Shown here in pieces: positions 1 through 8,340 of a DNA stretch of 64,000 nt (the stretch's first letter is position 1; each line of letters begins with the position of its first letter). Made by a program: the position numbers and the translations under genes. Below the pieces are notes generated by a model. It was not told the DNA's origin, searched no databases, and worked only from the letters and a program-made list of their open reading frames with translations. Origin of the DNA: HXMU1420-13 sp965228545 (GTDB taxonomy: Bacteria; Bacteroidota; Rhodothermia; Balneolales; Balneolaceae); the NCBI GenBank assembly GCA_965228545.1, contig OZ245822.1, positions 3,224,001-3,288,000 of the forward strand, given 5' to 3'.

Positions 1-2
1 AG

Positions 3-2843
3 CAAAGATTGGATAGCGTTAGTAATTCAATTATTGCCAAAATTCAAAGAGTATATCAACCTTTGATAATCCAGTCGCTTAACCAAAAAACAGTTGTGCT
101 GCTATTTGCTATCGTTTTGTTTGGTGGGGCTCTGTTTACTTTTTCAAGATTGGGTGGAGAATTTATTCCCCAACTTGATGAGGGTGATATTGCAATGCAG
201 GCTTTGATCAGGCCAGGAAGCGGTCTTACGGAATCGATAGAAGTATCCAAGAACATTGAGAGAATACTCCTTAACGAATTTCCGGAGGTAGAAACTGTAA
301 CGGCACGTATCGGAGTAGCTGATATACCTACTGATCCCATGCCGATGGACATTGCAGATATGTACATCATTCTAAATAAGGATAAGGAGAGCTGGGTTTC
401 TGCGAGATCAAAAGATGAACTTATTGAAAAGATTAAAAGCACACTTGATGAGACACTTATTGGAGTTAATCTGGTATTTACCCAGCCAGTAGAACTTCGT
501 TTTAATGAGTTACTTGAGGGGATACGAGAAGATATTGCTGTTAAATTATATGGGGAGGACTTAGCCATTCTTTCTCAAAAAGTGGACGAGATGGCTTCAA
601 TTATTCAAACAGTTCCGGGTGTGGGAGATGTAAGTCCTGAAAGGATATCGGGACTGCCTCAAATGACCGTACAATATAACCGAGATAAAGTAGCTCAGTA
701 TGGATTGACTATCGAAAAACTGAACGAGTATGTAAGTACTGCTTTCGCTGGAGGAGTTGCCGGGGTGGTGTTTGAAGGGGAAAAACGCTTTGACCTGGTG
801 GTTCGTTTTGATGAGTCTTTCAGAACCGGAATAGAAGATCTTCAAAACCTTTACATAGATTTAAATAATGGTACACAGGTTCCCATTAAGGAAGTAGCTG
901 AGATCAGTTATCAACCAGGGCCTATGCAAATATCCCGTGATAACACTTTCCGAAGAACGTATGTTGGGGTGAATGCCAGAGGTCGTGATGTGGAATCACT
1001 GGTCTCAGAAATTCAGGAAAGATTGGATACGGAATTGTCCTTGCCTCCGGGATATTACATCACCTATGGTGGAGAGTTTGAAAACTTTCAGCGAGCAAAA
1101 AGTCGACTGTCGATTGTTGTACCCATTGCACTCTTTCTGATTTTTGTGCTGCTATATTTTGCCTTGAATTCTTTCATCCAATCGGCAATGATTTATCTCG
1201 CTATACCTTTGGCGGCGATTGGAGGGGTTTACTTTCTTGCCCTCAGGGGAATGTCCTTTAGCATCTCAGCTGGAGTAGGTTTCATTGTATTATTTGGAGT
1301 GGCAGTTCTAAACGGGCTGGTATTAATCAGTAGGTTCAACTCTCTTGAAGAAGAAGGGATTAGCGATTTGAAGGAGCGCATTCTTATCGGAACCAAAGAA
1401 CGATTAAGGCCTATTTTGCTCACGGCTACAGCTGCCATTATGGGCTTTACCCCTATGGCTTTCTCAGCCTCTGCCGGAGCTGAAGTTCAACGGCCTCTTG
1501 CTACGGTAGTAATTGGAGGACTTATTACAGCCACGTTGTTATCGTTGGTAGTCCTGCCGGTTTTATATGCTTTGGTAGAAGAATGGAAGGAGAAAAGAAG
1601 TAAGGGAAAATCTGCTACGGTTAGTACAGCATTAATAGTTTTCGGGATCTGTATCTTATTTTCAGAAAACCTAAAAGCTCAAAGCACTGAAGCCGAAGTT
1701 TTTCATCCTTTGACGGTGGAACAAGCCATCCAAAAAGCGTTAAGTGACTACCCGGCTATCAGAGCTTCTGAACGTAGAGTTGAAAGTGAGCAGGTATTAA
1801 AAAAGGCAGCCTGGGAGCTGGGAGAGACGGGAATTTTTATTGGAAAAGAAGAGGTTGGTAATGGCACTGATGGAATTCGTACAAGGTTAGGCATTTCGCA
1901 GGAGCTGGATGTTTTCGGAATTCCATCCCGCATAAATTTACAAAAGGCCCGGCAACAATTGGCCGAAGAGAATCTGGAACTTACCAAAGCTCAAGTCCAA
2001 CTTCAGGTTCAACGGGGCTGGGCGGAAGTATATACCGCTCTGCAAAAATTTGAATCATTGAAAGGTCTAAATGCTCAGTATTCAGAGATTAAAAGAGCCG
2101 CAGAACTCAGGCTTGAAACAGAAGCCAGTTCCAAACTGGAATATTTATCTATGGTCAATCAGGCAAATGATCTGAAAATCCAAACCGATCAGGCTTGGCG
2201 GGATTATCTTGCTGCGGCCTCAGAATTCAATCAGTGGTTTGGAGGGGACTCACTCTACACAACGGAGAGGATGAACAGGGAATTGCTGGATAAACCAATG
2301 AGTCTATCCGATAGTTCTTTTACACACCCTTTTTTGTCAAAAGCGGAGCAAAGCATTGAGGTCTCAGAAGCGGAATCGAGGAGAGCCAGAAGCGCGTTTT
2401 TCCCTCGTTTCGAAGCCAAATATTCTGCTCAGGAAATTGCAGGACAAACCGGCTTTTACAGTTACGAAATTGGCATACGGGTGCCTCTGTTTTTCTGGTC
2501 ACAACTTGGAAAAACTCAATCAGCCCGTATTCAAACGCAGATTACCCGCGATCAGTTTGAAGAAGCTGAGAGAACTTTTTGGAGCATGTACTCGCAGGCG
2601 AAAGTGAACTATATCAAATGGAATAACTCTTGGGAGTATTACAAATCAGAGGCGATGCCTTTGGCAGAGGAACAGCAAAGCGCAGCTATCACGGCATACC
2701 AGGAAGGGGCAATCGACTATATAACGTTTTTACAGAACCTCAGAGACGCTCTTACTATCGAGCTGAAAGCCTGGGATGCTTTTGGTGACTTACTGGACAG
2801 CCGTTATATCCTCGAATACTACTCACAAACGACAAGAAATTAA
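3..2843 (+). CDS. CzcA/CusA-type heavy-metal RND pump fused to TolC-like outer-membrane factor (5' partial)
   Basis: The frame is open at the left edge, so the start lies outside the window. The first ~540 visible residues match the second half of a CzcA/CusA proton-driven metal exporter: a transmembrane segment, then EFIPQLDEGD of the periplasmic porter domain, then the last membrane helices ending in VVLPVLYALVEEW. After a charged linker there is a second signal-peptide-like hydrophobic stretch (ALIVFGICILF, followed by KAQ). Next come ~370 residues of helical TolC/OEP-type sequence with the usual repeat of long helices. Inner-membrane pump and outer-membrane channel are therefore one polypeptide, an arrangement known in Bacteroidota. 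The adaptor gene starts 17 bp downstream, so this is an operon. The metal is not certain; Cu/Ag, Zn, Co or Cd are all possible. Confidence 0.9.
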   Translation, partial: QRLDSVSNSIIAKIQRVYQPLIIQSLNQKTVVLLFAIVLFGGALFTFSRLGGEFIPQLDEGDIAMQALIRPGSGLTESIEVSKNIERILLNEFPEVETVTARIGVADIPTDPMPMDIADMYIILNKDKESWVSARSKDELIEKIKSTLDETLIGVNLVFTQPVELRFNELLEGIREDIAVKLYGEDLAILSQKVDEMASIIQTVPGVGDVSPERISGLPQMTVQYNRDKVAQYGLTIEKLNEYVSTAFAGGVAGVVFEGEKRFDLVVRFDESFRTGIEDLQNLYIDLNNGTQVPIKEVAEISYQPGPMQISRDNTFRRTYVGVNARGRDVESLVSEIQERLDTELSLPPGYYITYGGEFENFQRAKSRLSIVVPIALFLIFVLLYFALNSFIQSAMIYLAIPLAAIGGVYFLALRGMSFSISAGVGFIVLFGVAVLNGLVLISRFNSLEEEGISDLKERILIGTKERLRPILLTATAAIMGFTPMAFSASAGAEVQRPLATVVIGGLITATLLSLVVLPVLYALVEEWKEKRSKGKSATVSTALIVFGICILFSENLKAQSTEAEVFHPLTVEQAIQKALSDYPAIRASERRVESEQVLKKAAWELGETGIFIGKEEVGNGTDGIRTRLGISQELDVFGIPSRINLQKARQQLAEENLELTKAQVQLQVQRGWAEVYTALQKFESLKGLNAQYSEIKRAAELRLETEASSKLEYLSMVNQANDLKIQTDQAWRDYLAAASEFNQWFGGDSLYTTERMNRELLDKPMSLSDSSFTHPFLSKAEQSIEVSEAESRRARSAFFPRFEAKYSAQEIAGQTGFYSYEIGIRVPLFFWSQLGKTQSARIQTQITRDQFEEAERTFWSMYSQAKVNYIKWNNSWEYYKSEAMPLAEEQQSAAITAYQEGAIDYITFLQNLRDALTIELKAWDAFGDLLDSRYILEYYSQTTRN

Positions 2844-2860
2844 ATCTATCAAGAATAACC

Positions 2861-4066
2861 ATGATGAAAACAGAGTACTTTTATATTGTAATTTTTAGCA
2901 CAACGTTGCTCTTAACCGGAGCGTGTTCGCAAGGAGAATCAGAGGGGACACCAGATGTTCCGATCGAAAATATATCCGAAAATATTTCCGACGAAATACC
3001 AGCTATACATCTTTCGGAATTAAAATTTAATGCACTTAGCCTTGAAGTAGACACTCTACAAAAAAGGTCGCTGTCCAATACAGTCAGAGTAAACGGTAAG
3101 TTAGAAGTTCCTCCCCAGCACGAGGCGACCGTAACTTCAGTGCTGGGTGCCAATGTAGTTTCTATTGAGGTAAGAGAGGGTGATTTCGTAGCTAAGAACC
3201 AAACTCTTGCCTATCTATCCCATCCTAATCTAATTCAGGTACAAACGGAGTATGTACGTGCTTGGAGGCAGATGAATTATTTGGAAAAAGAATATCAACG
3301 CCAGAAAAGATTATATACCGAAGAAATAGGTTCAGGGCAACAGTACCAGCAAACAGAGGCTGAATACGAAGCACTAAGAGCGGAAGTTCAGGGGTATGAA
3401 GCTCGGTTAAGGCAGTTGAACTTGAATACCGAAGAAATCCAAGGTGGTACGATTTACGAAAGAACGCCAGTAGTATCTCCCATTGAAGGATATATTGAGG
3501 ATGTAGGAATTCAGCTCGGACAGTTTATTGACCCTCAAACACCATTATTTGAAGTCTTTAACAACGAACATATACATGCTGATTTTTGGGTCTATGAAAA
3601 GGATGTTCACAAAGTTCAGAAAGGGCAACAGATTTCATTTACGGTAGAGTCAGCGCCAAATGAAGAGCTAACAGCTACTATTTTTTCCGTAGGTAAAAAG
3701 TTTGAGCAGGCTCCCAAGGCAGTTCATGTACATGCCGAAATTGATGATCCCAAAGAATATCTTATACCTGGAATGTACATTAAGGGAACCATTCAAACGT
3801 CATCCAGTAAAGTTTGGGCGTTACCGGAAGAGGCCATTGTAAATGAAAACGGCAAATCATTTATGTTCTTAGCCGTCGAGCATAATGAAGAGGGTAGAAC
3901 AGAGTGGAGTTTTACCCCTGAGGAAATCATTACAGGAACACAGCAGGGAAGTTGGGTAGAAGTTAAGTTGTTGAGACCTCTACCAGAGAGCGCACAAGTG
4001 ATTATGAATAGTGCCTATTATCTGATTTCTGAAATGAAAAAATCTAACACCTCACACGGCCATTAA
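2861..4066 (+). CDS. Efflux RND periplasmic adaptor lipoprotein (CusB/CzcB family)
   Basis: This is the membrane-fusion subunit that bridges the RND pump and its outer-membrane channel. The N-terminus is a lipoprotein signal with lipobox LTGAC, so it should be anchored by an acylated cysteine at about residue 22. The middle has the split biotinyl/lipoyl-like halves (around VVSIEVREGDFVAKNQ and PVVSPIEGYIEDVGIQLGQ) around an alpha-hairpin rich in Glu and Gln. The C-terminal beta-barrel and membrane-proximal domains follow. At 401 residues it has the normal family length. It sits between the fused pump gene and the regulator gene (10 bp downstream) and is very likely cotranscribed. Confidence 0.92.
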   Translation: MMKTEYFYIVIFSTTLLLTGACSQGESEGTPDVPIENISENISDEIPAIHLSELKFNALSLEVDTLQKRSLSNTVRVNGKLEVPPQHEATVTSVLGANVVSIEVREGDFVAKNQTLAYLSHPNLIQVQTEYVRAWRQMNYLEKEYQRQKRLYTEEIGSGQQYQQTEAEYEALRAEVQGYEARLRQLNLNTEEIQGGTIYERTPVVSPIEGYIEDVGIQLGQFIDPQTPLFEVFNNEHIHADFWVYEKDVHKVQKGQQISFTVESAPNEELTATIFSVGKKFEQAPKAVHVHAEIDDPKEYLIPGMYIKGTIQTSSSKVWALPEEAIVNENGKSFMFLAVEHNEEGRTEWSFTPEEIITGTQQGSWVEVKLLRPLPESAQVIMNSAYYLISEMKKSNTSHGH

Positions 4067-4076
4067 TAGTACTATC

Positions 4077-4646
4077 ATGAAAAATCAGGAACATTTTCAT
4101 ATAAAAAATATGGTATGCAGCCACTGTGCGGAAGTTTTGGAAGAAAAACTTTCCGAGGCAGATTTTGCAGTGAAGCATATTGAATTGGGGGAACTAACTC
4201 TTAACGAACCCATCTCTGATGAAGAATACCGAAGACTGATTAGAGTAGTTCAGAAAAATGGATTTGAGATCATCAATGATCAGGGAAGTAAGACTGTTGA
4301 ACAGATCAAACAACTCATTATCCAACTTGTTCGAACTAATAAGGAGCTCAAAGGGAAGCTTTCAGACTATCTTGCTAAAAGCCTGAGAAAGGACTACCAA
4401 TATCTGAGCCGGTTGTTTTCAAACGTCGAAGGTAAATCAATTGAGCGGTATTACATCCTCCAAAAAATCGAGCGGGCTAAAGAACTTATTGTATATGGAG
4501 AACATAACCTGACAGAGATTGCCTATGAGTTAGGCTATAGTAGTCAACAGCATTTTTCCCGCCAGTTCAAAGCTGAAACCGGACTTTCCCCATCTCATTT
4601 TAAAGAAATAAAGGAGAACAAAAGGATCTCGATCGATCAGATATAA
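4077..4646 (+). CDS. AraC-family regulator with N-terminal HMA-like CxxC metal-binding domain
   Basis: Residues 1-75 look like a shortened heavy-metal-associated (HMA) domain with the metal motif MVCSHC at residues 12-17. Residues ~80-189 form an AraC/XylS helix-turn-helix pair, including NLTEIAYELGYSSQQHFSR and FKAETGLSPSHFK. The likely job is to sense the metal exported by the pump and control this operon; this is inferred from position (10 bp after the adaptor gene) and from the CxxC head. The usual AraC sensor domain (cupin or periplasmic-binding type) is absent. Family assignment is firm; the inducing metal is unknown. Confidence 0.85.
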   Translation: MKNQEHFHIKNMVCSHCAEVLEEKLSEADFAVKHIELGELTLNEPISDEEYRRLIRVVQKNGFEIINDQGSKTVEQIKQLIIQLVRTNKELKGKLSDYLAKSLRKDYQYLSRLFSNVEGKSIERYYILQKIERAKELIVYGEHNLTEIAYELGYSSQQHFSRQFKAETGLSPSHFKEIKENKRISIDQI

Positions 4647-4725
4647 CAAAATACTACACGAGAATTACATAAATCTGCAATCTAATGGAGTGTTGTAATG
4701 CTATCATGAAATAAAAAAGAATCTC

Positions 4726-6672
4726 ATGATCACATTCATAAAAAAGTATAAAGAAGCATGTATCAGTGCCGTAACACTCAGTGCTGCATTGATTGTAGAA
4801 TATGTAATTTCATTTGATGGCAACCACTATGTATACCTTTCACTTTATGGCATTTCCTACACAGCGGTTGGTGGGCCAGTCTGGATTAAAGCGATTAAAT
4901 CCATAAGAAGCGGAACTCTTTTTAGTGAATTCTTTCTGATGGGAATTGCAACTGTTGGTGCCTTTGCATTGGGGGAATATGCTGAAGGAGTTGCAGTAAT
5001 GCTTTTTTATATGGTTGGCGAATACGCCCAGCATGGAGCGGTACATAAAGCCAGGAACTCAATTAAAAAACTCATTGATCAGCAACCTGATATTGCAGTA
5101 GTGGAACGCAATGGAGAATCGGTTGAGGTACACCCTTCAGAGGTTCAAATAGGAGAGGTAATTATGGTGAAACCGGGTGGAAAAGTGCCATTAGATGGGA
5201 AACTATTAAGCAATAAAGCCTCAGTTAATGCCGCAGCCCTTACAGGAGAATCTAAGCCGGTTCAGAGGAATGAAGGAGAAGAGATCTGGGCAGGTTCAAT
5301 TAACGAAACGGTTCCGATTAAGATGGAGGTAACAAGCAAATTTAAAGATTCTAAGTTGTCAAATATCCTGAATATGGTTCAGGAGGCTACCCAAAGGAAA
5401 GCTCCTACGCAACGGTTTATGACTAAATTTGCAAGAGTATATACTCCTGTGGTTGTATGGCTTGCAGTAGCCTTAACCTTTCTCCCATACTTCTTTGTTG
5501 ATGGATATGCGTTTAAGGACTGGTTTTATAAAGCCCTCATCTTTCTGGTTGTTTCGTGTCCGTGTGGATTGGTAATATCTATTCCTTTAGGGTATTTCGG
5601 TGGAATAGGAGCCGCTTCACAGAATGGAATTCTTCTGAAAGGATCTGACTATCTGGATCAGCTTAGAAAAATGAATACCCTGTTTATGGATAAAACGGGT
5701 ACCCTGACCGAGGGAACCTTTGAAGTAAGGCAAGTTATAGCGCACAATGGGGCTAGTGAAGATGATATAATAGCATACGCGGCTTCTTTAGAAAAACAGT
5801 CCACTCATCCTATTGGAAAAGCAATTCTCGCATTTATAAATGGGAAAGAATTAGTTGAGACCGCACAGCAAGAAGAAATTTCAGGACAAGGATTGAAAGG
5901 GTTAATTGGCCATAAGCAGGTACTGGTGGGTAATCAGGAATTACTTGAAAGTAACCAGGTTACTATTCAATCCATTAACTATTCAAACCCTGATACACTG
6001 GTTCATGTTGCCGTGGAGGGGGAACATGCAGGTACCATAATTATCTCGGATAAGATCAAAGAAGATAGCAGACAAGCTATTTCCCTGCTCCGGGCCAAAG
6101 GGGTAGAACGATTGGTTATGTTATCAGGCGATAACGAGCAGGTAGCCACTTCTGTAGGAAAACAACTTAATTTGGACGAGGCCTATGGTGGATTACTCCC
6201 TGATGAAAAATATTTATATGTGGAACAGGCACTAGGGAAAGGAAGAGTCGTCGGGTTTGTAGGAGATGGAGTTAACGACGCCCCCGTAATTACCTTAGCT
6301 GATGTAGGTATTGCGATGGGAGGTATTGGCTCTGACGCCACAGTGGAAACCGCCGATGTGGTTATACAGACTGATCAGCCTTCAAAAATTCCAATGGCGA
6401 TAGATATTGCTAAGTTTACCCATCGGATTGTTTGGCAAAACATCGCCTTTGCGATGGGAATCAAAATTCTTGTGATGTCTTTAGCAGCATTTGGTATTGC
6501 AACTATGTGGGAGGCTATCTTTGCTGATGTAGGAGTAGCTTTGATCGCAATAGGGAATGCCATTCGAATTCAGAGTAAATTTTCCGGAGGAGGAATTACG
6601 CGTTTTTTATTTGGCGAATCTAATACTGAAAAGCAGGAACATGCTGCTGAAGCTTGTTGTGACAATTGTTAG
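4726..6672 (+). CDS. Heavy-metal-translocating P1B-type ATPase
   Basis: An inner-membrane ATPase that exports soft metal ions. All core motifs are present: TGES at 173-176 (actuator), CPC at 278-280 in the transport helix, the phosphorylated Asp322 in DKTGT, His361-Pro362 of the nucleotide domain, and GDGVND at 513-518. There is no N-terminal HMA domain. Instead a Cys-rich tail ends in CCDNC, preceded by a His and acidic residues, and may bind metal. The CPC signature and tail favour a Zn/Cd/Pb (ZntA/CadA) subgroup, but Cu is not excluded. It follows the regulator gene after 79 bp on the same strand and completes the metal-resistance cluster. Confidence 0.92.
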   Translation: MITFIKKYKEACISAVTLSAALIVEYVISFDGNHYVYLSLYGISYTAVGGPVWIKAIKSIRSGTLFSEFFLMGIATVGAFALGEYAEGVAVMLFYMVGEYAQHGAVHKARNSIKKLIDQQPDIAVVERNGESVEVHPSEVQIGEVIMVKPGGKVPLDGKLLSNKASVNAAALTGESKPVQRNEGEEIWAGSINETVPIKMEVTSKFKDSKLSNILNMVQEATQRKAPTQRFMTKFARVYTPVVVWLAVALTFLPYFFVDGYAFKDWFYKALIFLVVSCPCGLVISIPLGYFGGIGAASQNGILLKGSDYLDQLRKMNTLFMDKTGTLTEGTFEVRQVIAHNGASEDDIIAYAASLEKQSTHPIGKAILAFINGKELVETAQQEEISGQGLKGLIGHKQVLVGNQELLESNQVTIQSINYSNPDTLVHVAVEGEHAGTIIISDKIKEDSRQAISLLRAKGVERLVMLSGDNEQVATSVGKQLNLDEAYGGLLPDEKYLYVEQALGKGRVVGFVGDGVNDAPVITLADVGIAMGGIGSDATVETADVVIQTDQPSKIPMAIDIAKFTHRIVWQNIAFAMGIKILVMSLAAFGIATMWEAIFADVGVALIAIGNAIRIQSKFSGGGITRFLFGESNTEKQEHAAEACCDNC

Positions 6673-6712
6673 CTATTTAAGCCTAAAAACTTTGTAACCA
6701 AATTTTAATCCT

Positions 6713-7405
6713 TCAAAACAAAGAAATTTTTTCTGTTGTTTTTTCTTTTTGAGTCTGAGGTGTAGGTGATTGAGCGACAGAAACTGAAATGAATCCAGTC
6801 TGAGACAAAGGAGCATCAGTCGTTTGCACAATTTCTACAAATATTAGCCCAATATCCTTATGTAGCTCGTTCCGATTGGGGAAGTCTAAAATCCTATCGA
6901 ATTGTATCTCGTTTGCTCCTCTTGATAATTGATTATACATGATTCTCTCTCTACCATCCACTATGGTCATTATTAGTAAGTAGGTCTTGAAAAACCCAAC
7001 TTCAAGTAGTTTATCTGCCTGGATAACTCCCTCGGAAAGTTTGTGTAAACCAGTAACATCATCGTTTTGAAAGCTTTCCTTCTTAATTTTTGCTCTTTTA
7101 CATTCTATGGCTACTGCTTCATGTGGAGCCCCTCGGTTCCAAATGAGAACATCAAATTCTCTTTCTGAAAAGGGTTTGGAAATTTCAAACTTAAGAATAG
7201 GGCAGTCATTTAAACCGAGTGCATTATAAAGTAAATCTTTTGCTGAAGAACGGGTAAAAAGCCATCGAACTAACACTTGTTCGATTCTTTTTGTGTCCGA
7301 AGGAGAGTTCTCAAATCGTTCTGCGAAGAAGTCAATTGAATCTTTTGAAGGAAGAATTTCTTTATGATCATAGGCTACTCCAAGTGAACTGACGGGTATA
7401 TTCAT
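6713..7405 (-). CDS. PD-(D/E)xK nuclease-like protein of a restriction-type cassette
   Basis: I do not recognise a named family. The protein has 230 residues with a clear PD-(D/E)xK-type core: Asp85 at the end of a predicted strand (EREFDVLIWN), then Glu101-Cys-Lys103 in AVAIECKRAK, followed by alternating strands and helices. The C-terminal ~30 residues are low-complexity and probably disordered. It starts 2 bp after the stop of the upstream gene (7408-8076), so the two are translationally coupled. The divergent methylase/nuclease pair beyond them suggests a shared restriction or anti-phage role. An alternative is a non-catalytic DNA-binding member of the same fold. Confidence 0.6.
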   Translation of the reverse strand: MNIPVSSLGVAYDHKEILPSKDSIDFFAERFENSPSDTKRIEQVLVRWLFTRSSAKDLLYNALGLNDCPILKFEISKPFSEREFDVLIWNRGAPHEAVAIECKRAKIKKESFQNDDVTGLHKLSEGVIQADKLLEVGFFKTYLLIMTIVDGRERIMYNQLSRGANEIQFDRILDFPNRNELHKDIGLIFVEIVQTTDAPLSQTGFISVSVAQSPTPQTQKEKTTEKISLF

Positions 7406-7407
7406 GA

Positions 7408-8076
7408 TTAAAATTTCCGATTAACCTCTAATACACGAAGCCCAGTACTAATTCTTTTCGTGCACCAATTGGCATCCTTTTTATCCCAATTTAATTCTTC
7501 TATTAAATAACGATTCAAAAGGTCCAGCTTAATTGAAGAGCGAAATCTTGAAAGGGCACAAATAAAAACGTCTAATCTCTCTATATCCAAAGGATGATAG
7601 CTAAGAGGGTGGGCATTCAAATATCTCTGGAAAAATGTACGTGTTTTACCTCCAGGTATAATATCGGCTAAGGTAATAGCCTTTCCAGTTGATGTGATAG
7701 TAACCCGTTTATCTTGGTAGATGTAAAACGCCTTAAACTCACGAATAAAAAGCAGTCCAATTTCATTGTATTTTTCCATTGAAATAGAACCGCCGGGCTT
7801 AGGAACAATATTTGCGAGATAAAGTCCCTTTCTGGTCGAAGCTTTGGCAAAAGCTAATTTCGCAATGGGGACATCATTTTCTAAATAATTAACTATGCAA
7901 GCTGTGCTGAAAATATCATGGGCATAATCAGTGCTCTCTTCTTCTTGAAATTCAAAAAACCTGGATTGTGTTAACGAATTCCGAATAATTTCCACAAGCT
8001 CTTCTGCTTCAAAATGAATTGGGTGAAGGTAGATGTCTAAATAATCGATCACTGTAAATTCTCTTAAGTCAAACAA
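7408..8076 (-). CDS. Unknown protein coupled to the ExK nuclease gene
   Basis: A 222-residue soluble protein with no motif that I recognise. There is no signal peptide or membrane helix. The C-terminal part (SSIKLDLLNRYLIEELNWD) looks helical, with a possible winged-helix character. It is the first gene of a two-gene unit; its TAA stop is 2 bp before the ATG of the nuclease-like gene, so a shared complex is plausible. The start chosen leaves 264 bp to the divergent methylase gene, enough for two promoters. Function is unassigned; a specificity or sensor subunit of the cassette is only inference. Confidence 0.6.
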   Translation of the reverse strand: MFDLREFTVIDYLDIYLHPIHFEAEELVEIIRNSLTQSRFFEFQEEESTDYAHDIFSTACIVNYLENDVPIAKLAFAKASTRKGLYLANIVPKPGGSISMEKYNEIGLLFIREFKAFYIYQDKRVTITSTGKAITLADIIPGGKTRTFFQRYLNAHPLSYHPLDIERLDVFICALSRFRSSIKLDLLNRYLIEELNWDKKDANWCTKRISTGLRVLEVNRKF

Positions 8077-8247
8077 GTTGCAATAAAAATTCCGAATTCT
8101 AAATTACTAAGATTCTTTTGCTTGCTGAATGTGCTTATTTATAAACAGATAGGGTGTGTTAGGCCAAAAAACATTCTTAAGCCGCTTCTTCGAACCCCTT
8201 TTATTAGAGATACTAAGAATACTTACCTATTTTAAAAAAGCTAAAAT

Positions 8248-8269
8248 GGATGACATAGTTTGTCACTCC
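8248..8269. promoter_or_regulatory. Imperfect palindrome in the divergent promoter region
   Basis: TGACA at 8251-8255 and TGTCA at 8261-8265 form an inverted repeat that extends to GGA and TCC on the outside with one bulged base. It lies 71 bp upstream of the methylase start in the 264-bp gap between the two divergent gene pairs. This is the usual place for an operator controlling a restriction-modification pair, but no dedicated controller gene is visible nearby. The rest of this gap is A+T-rich and holds no gene that I can see. Confidence 0.35.
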
Positions 8270-8340
8270 ATAAGCTAAATTAGATTACCGATAAATTGGT
8301 TAATAAAAATTTAGCGTTCTATTTTTTTGAACATACTTAA

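Noticed and set aside
8180..8215. tRNA T-arm-like TTCGAA sequence in the restriction cassette
   Set aside because: The 5-bp T-stem does not pair and no other tRNA arm is found around it.
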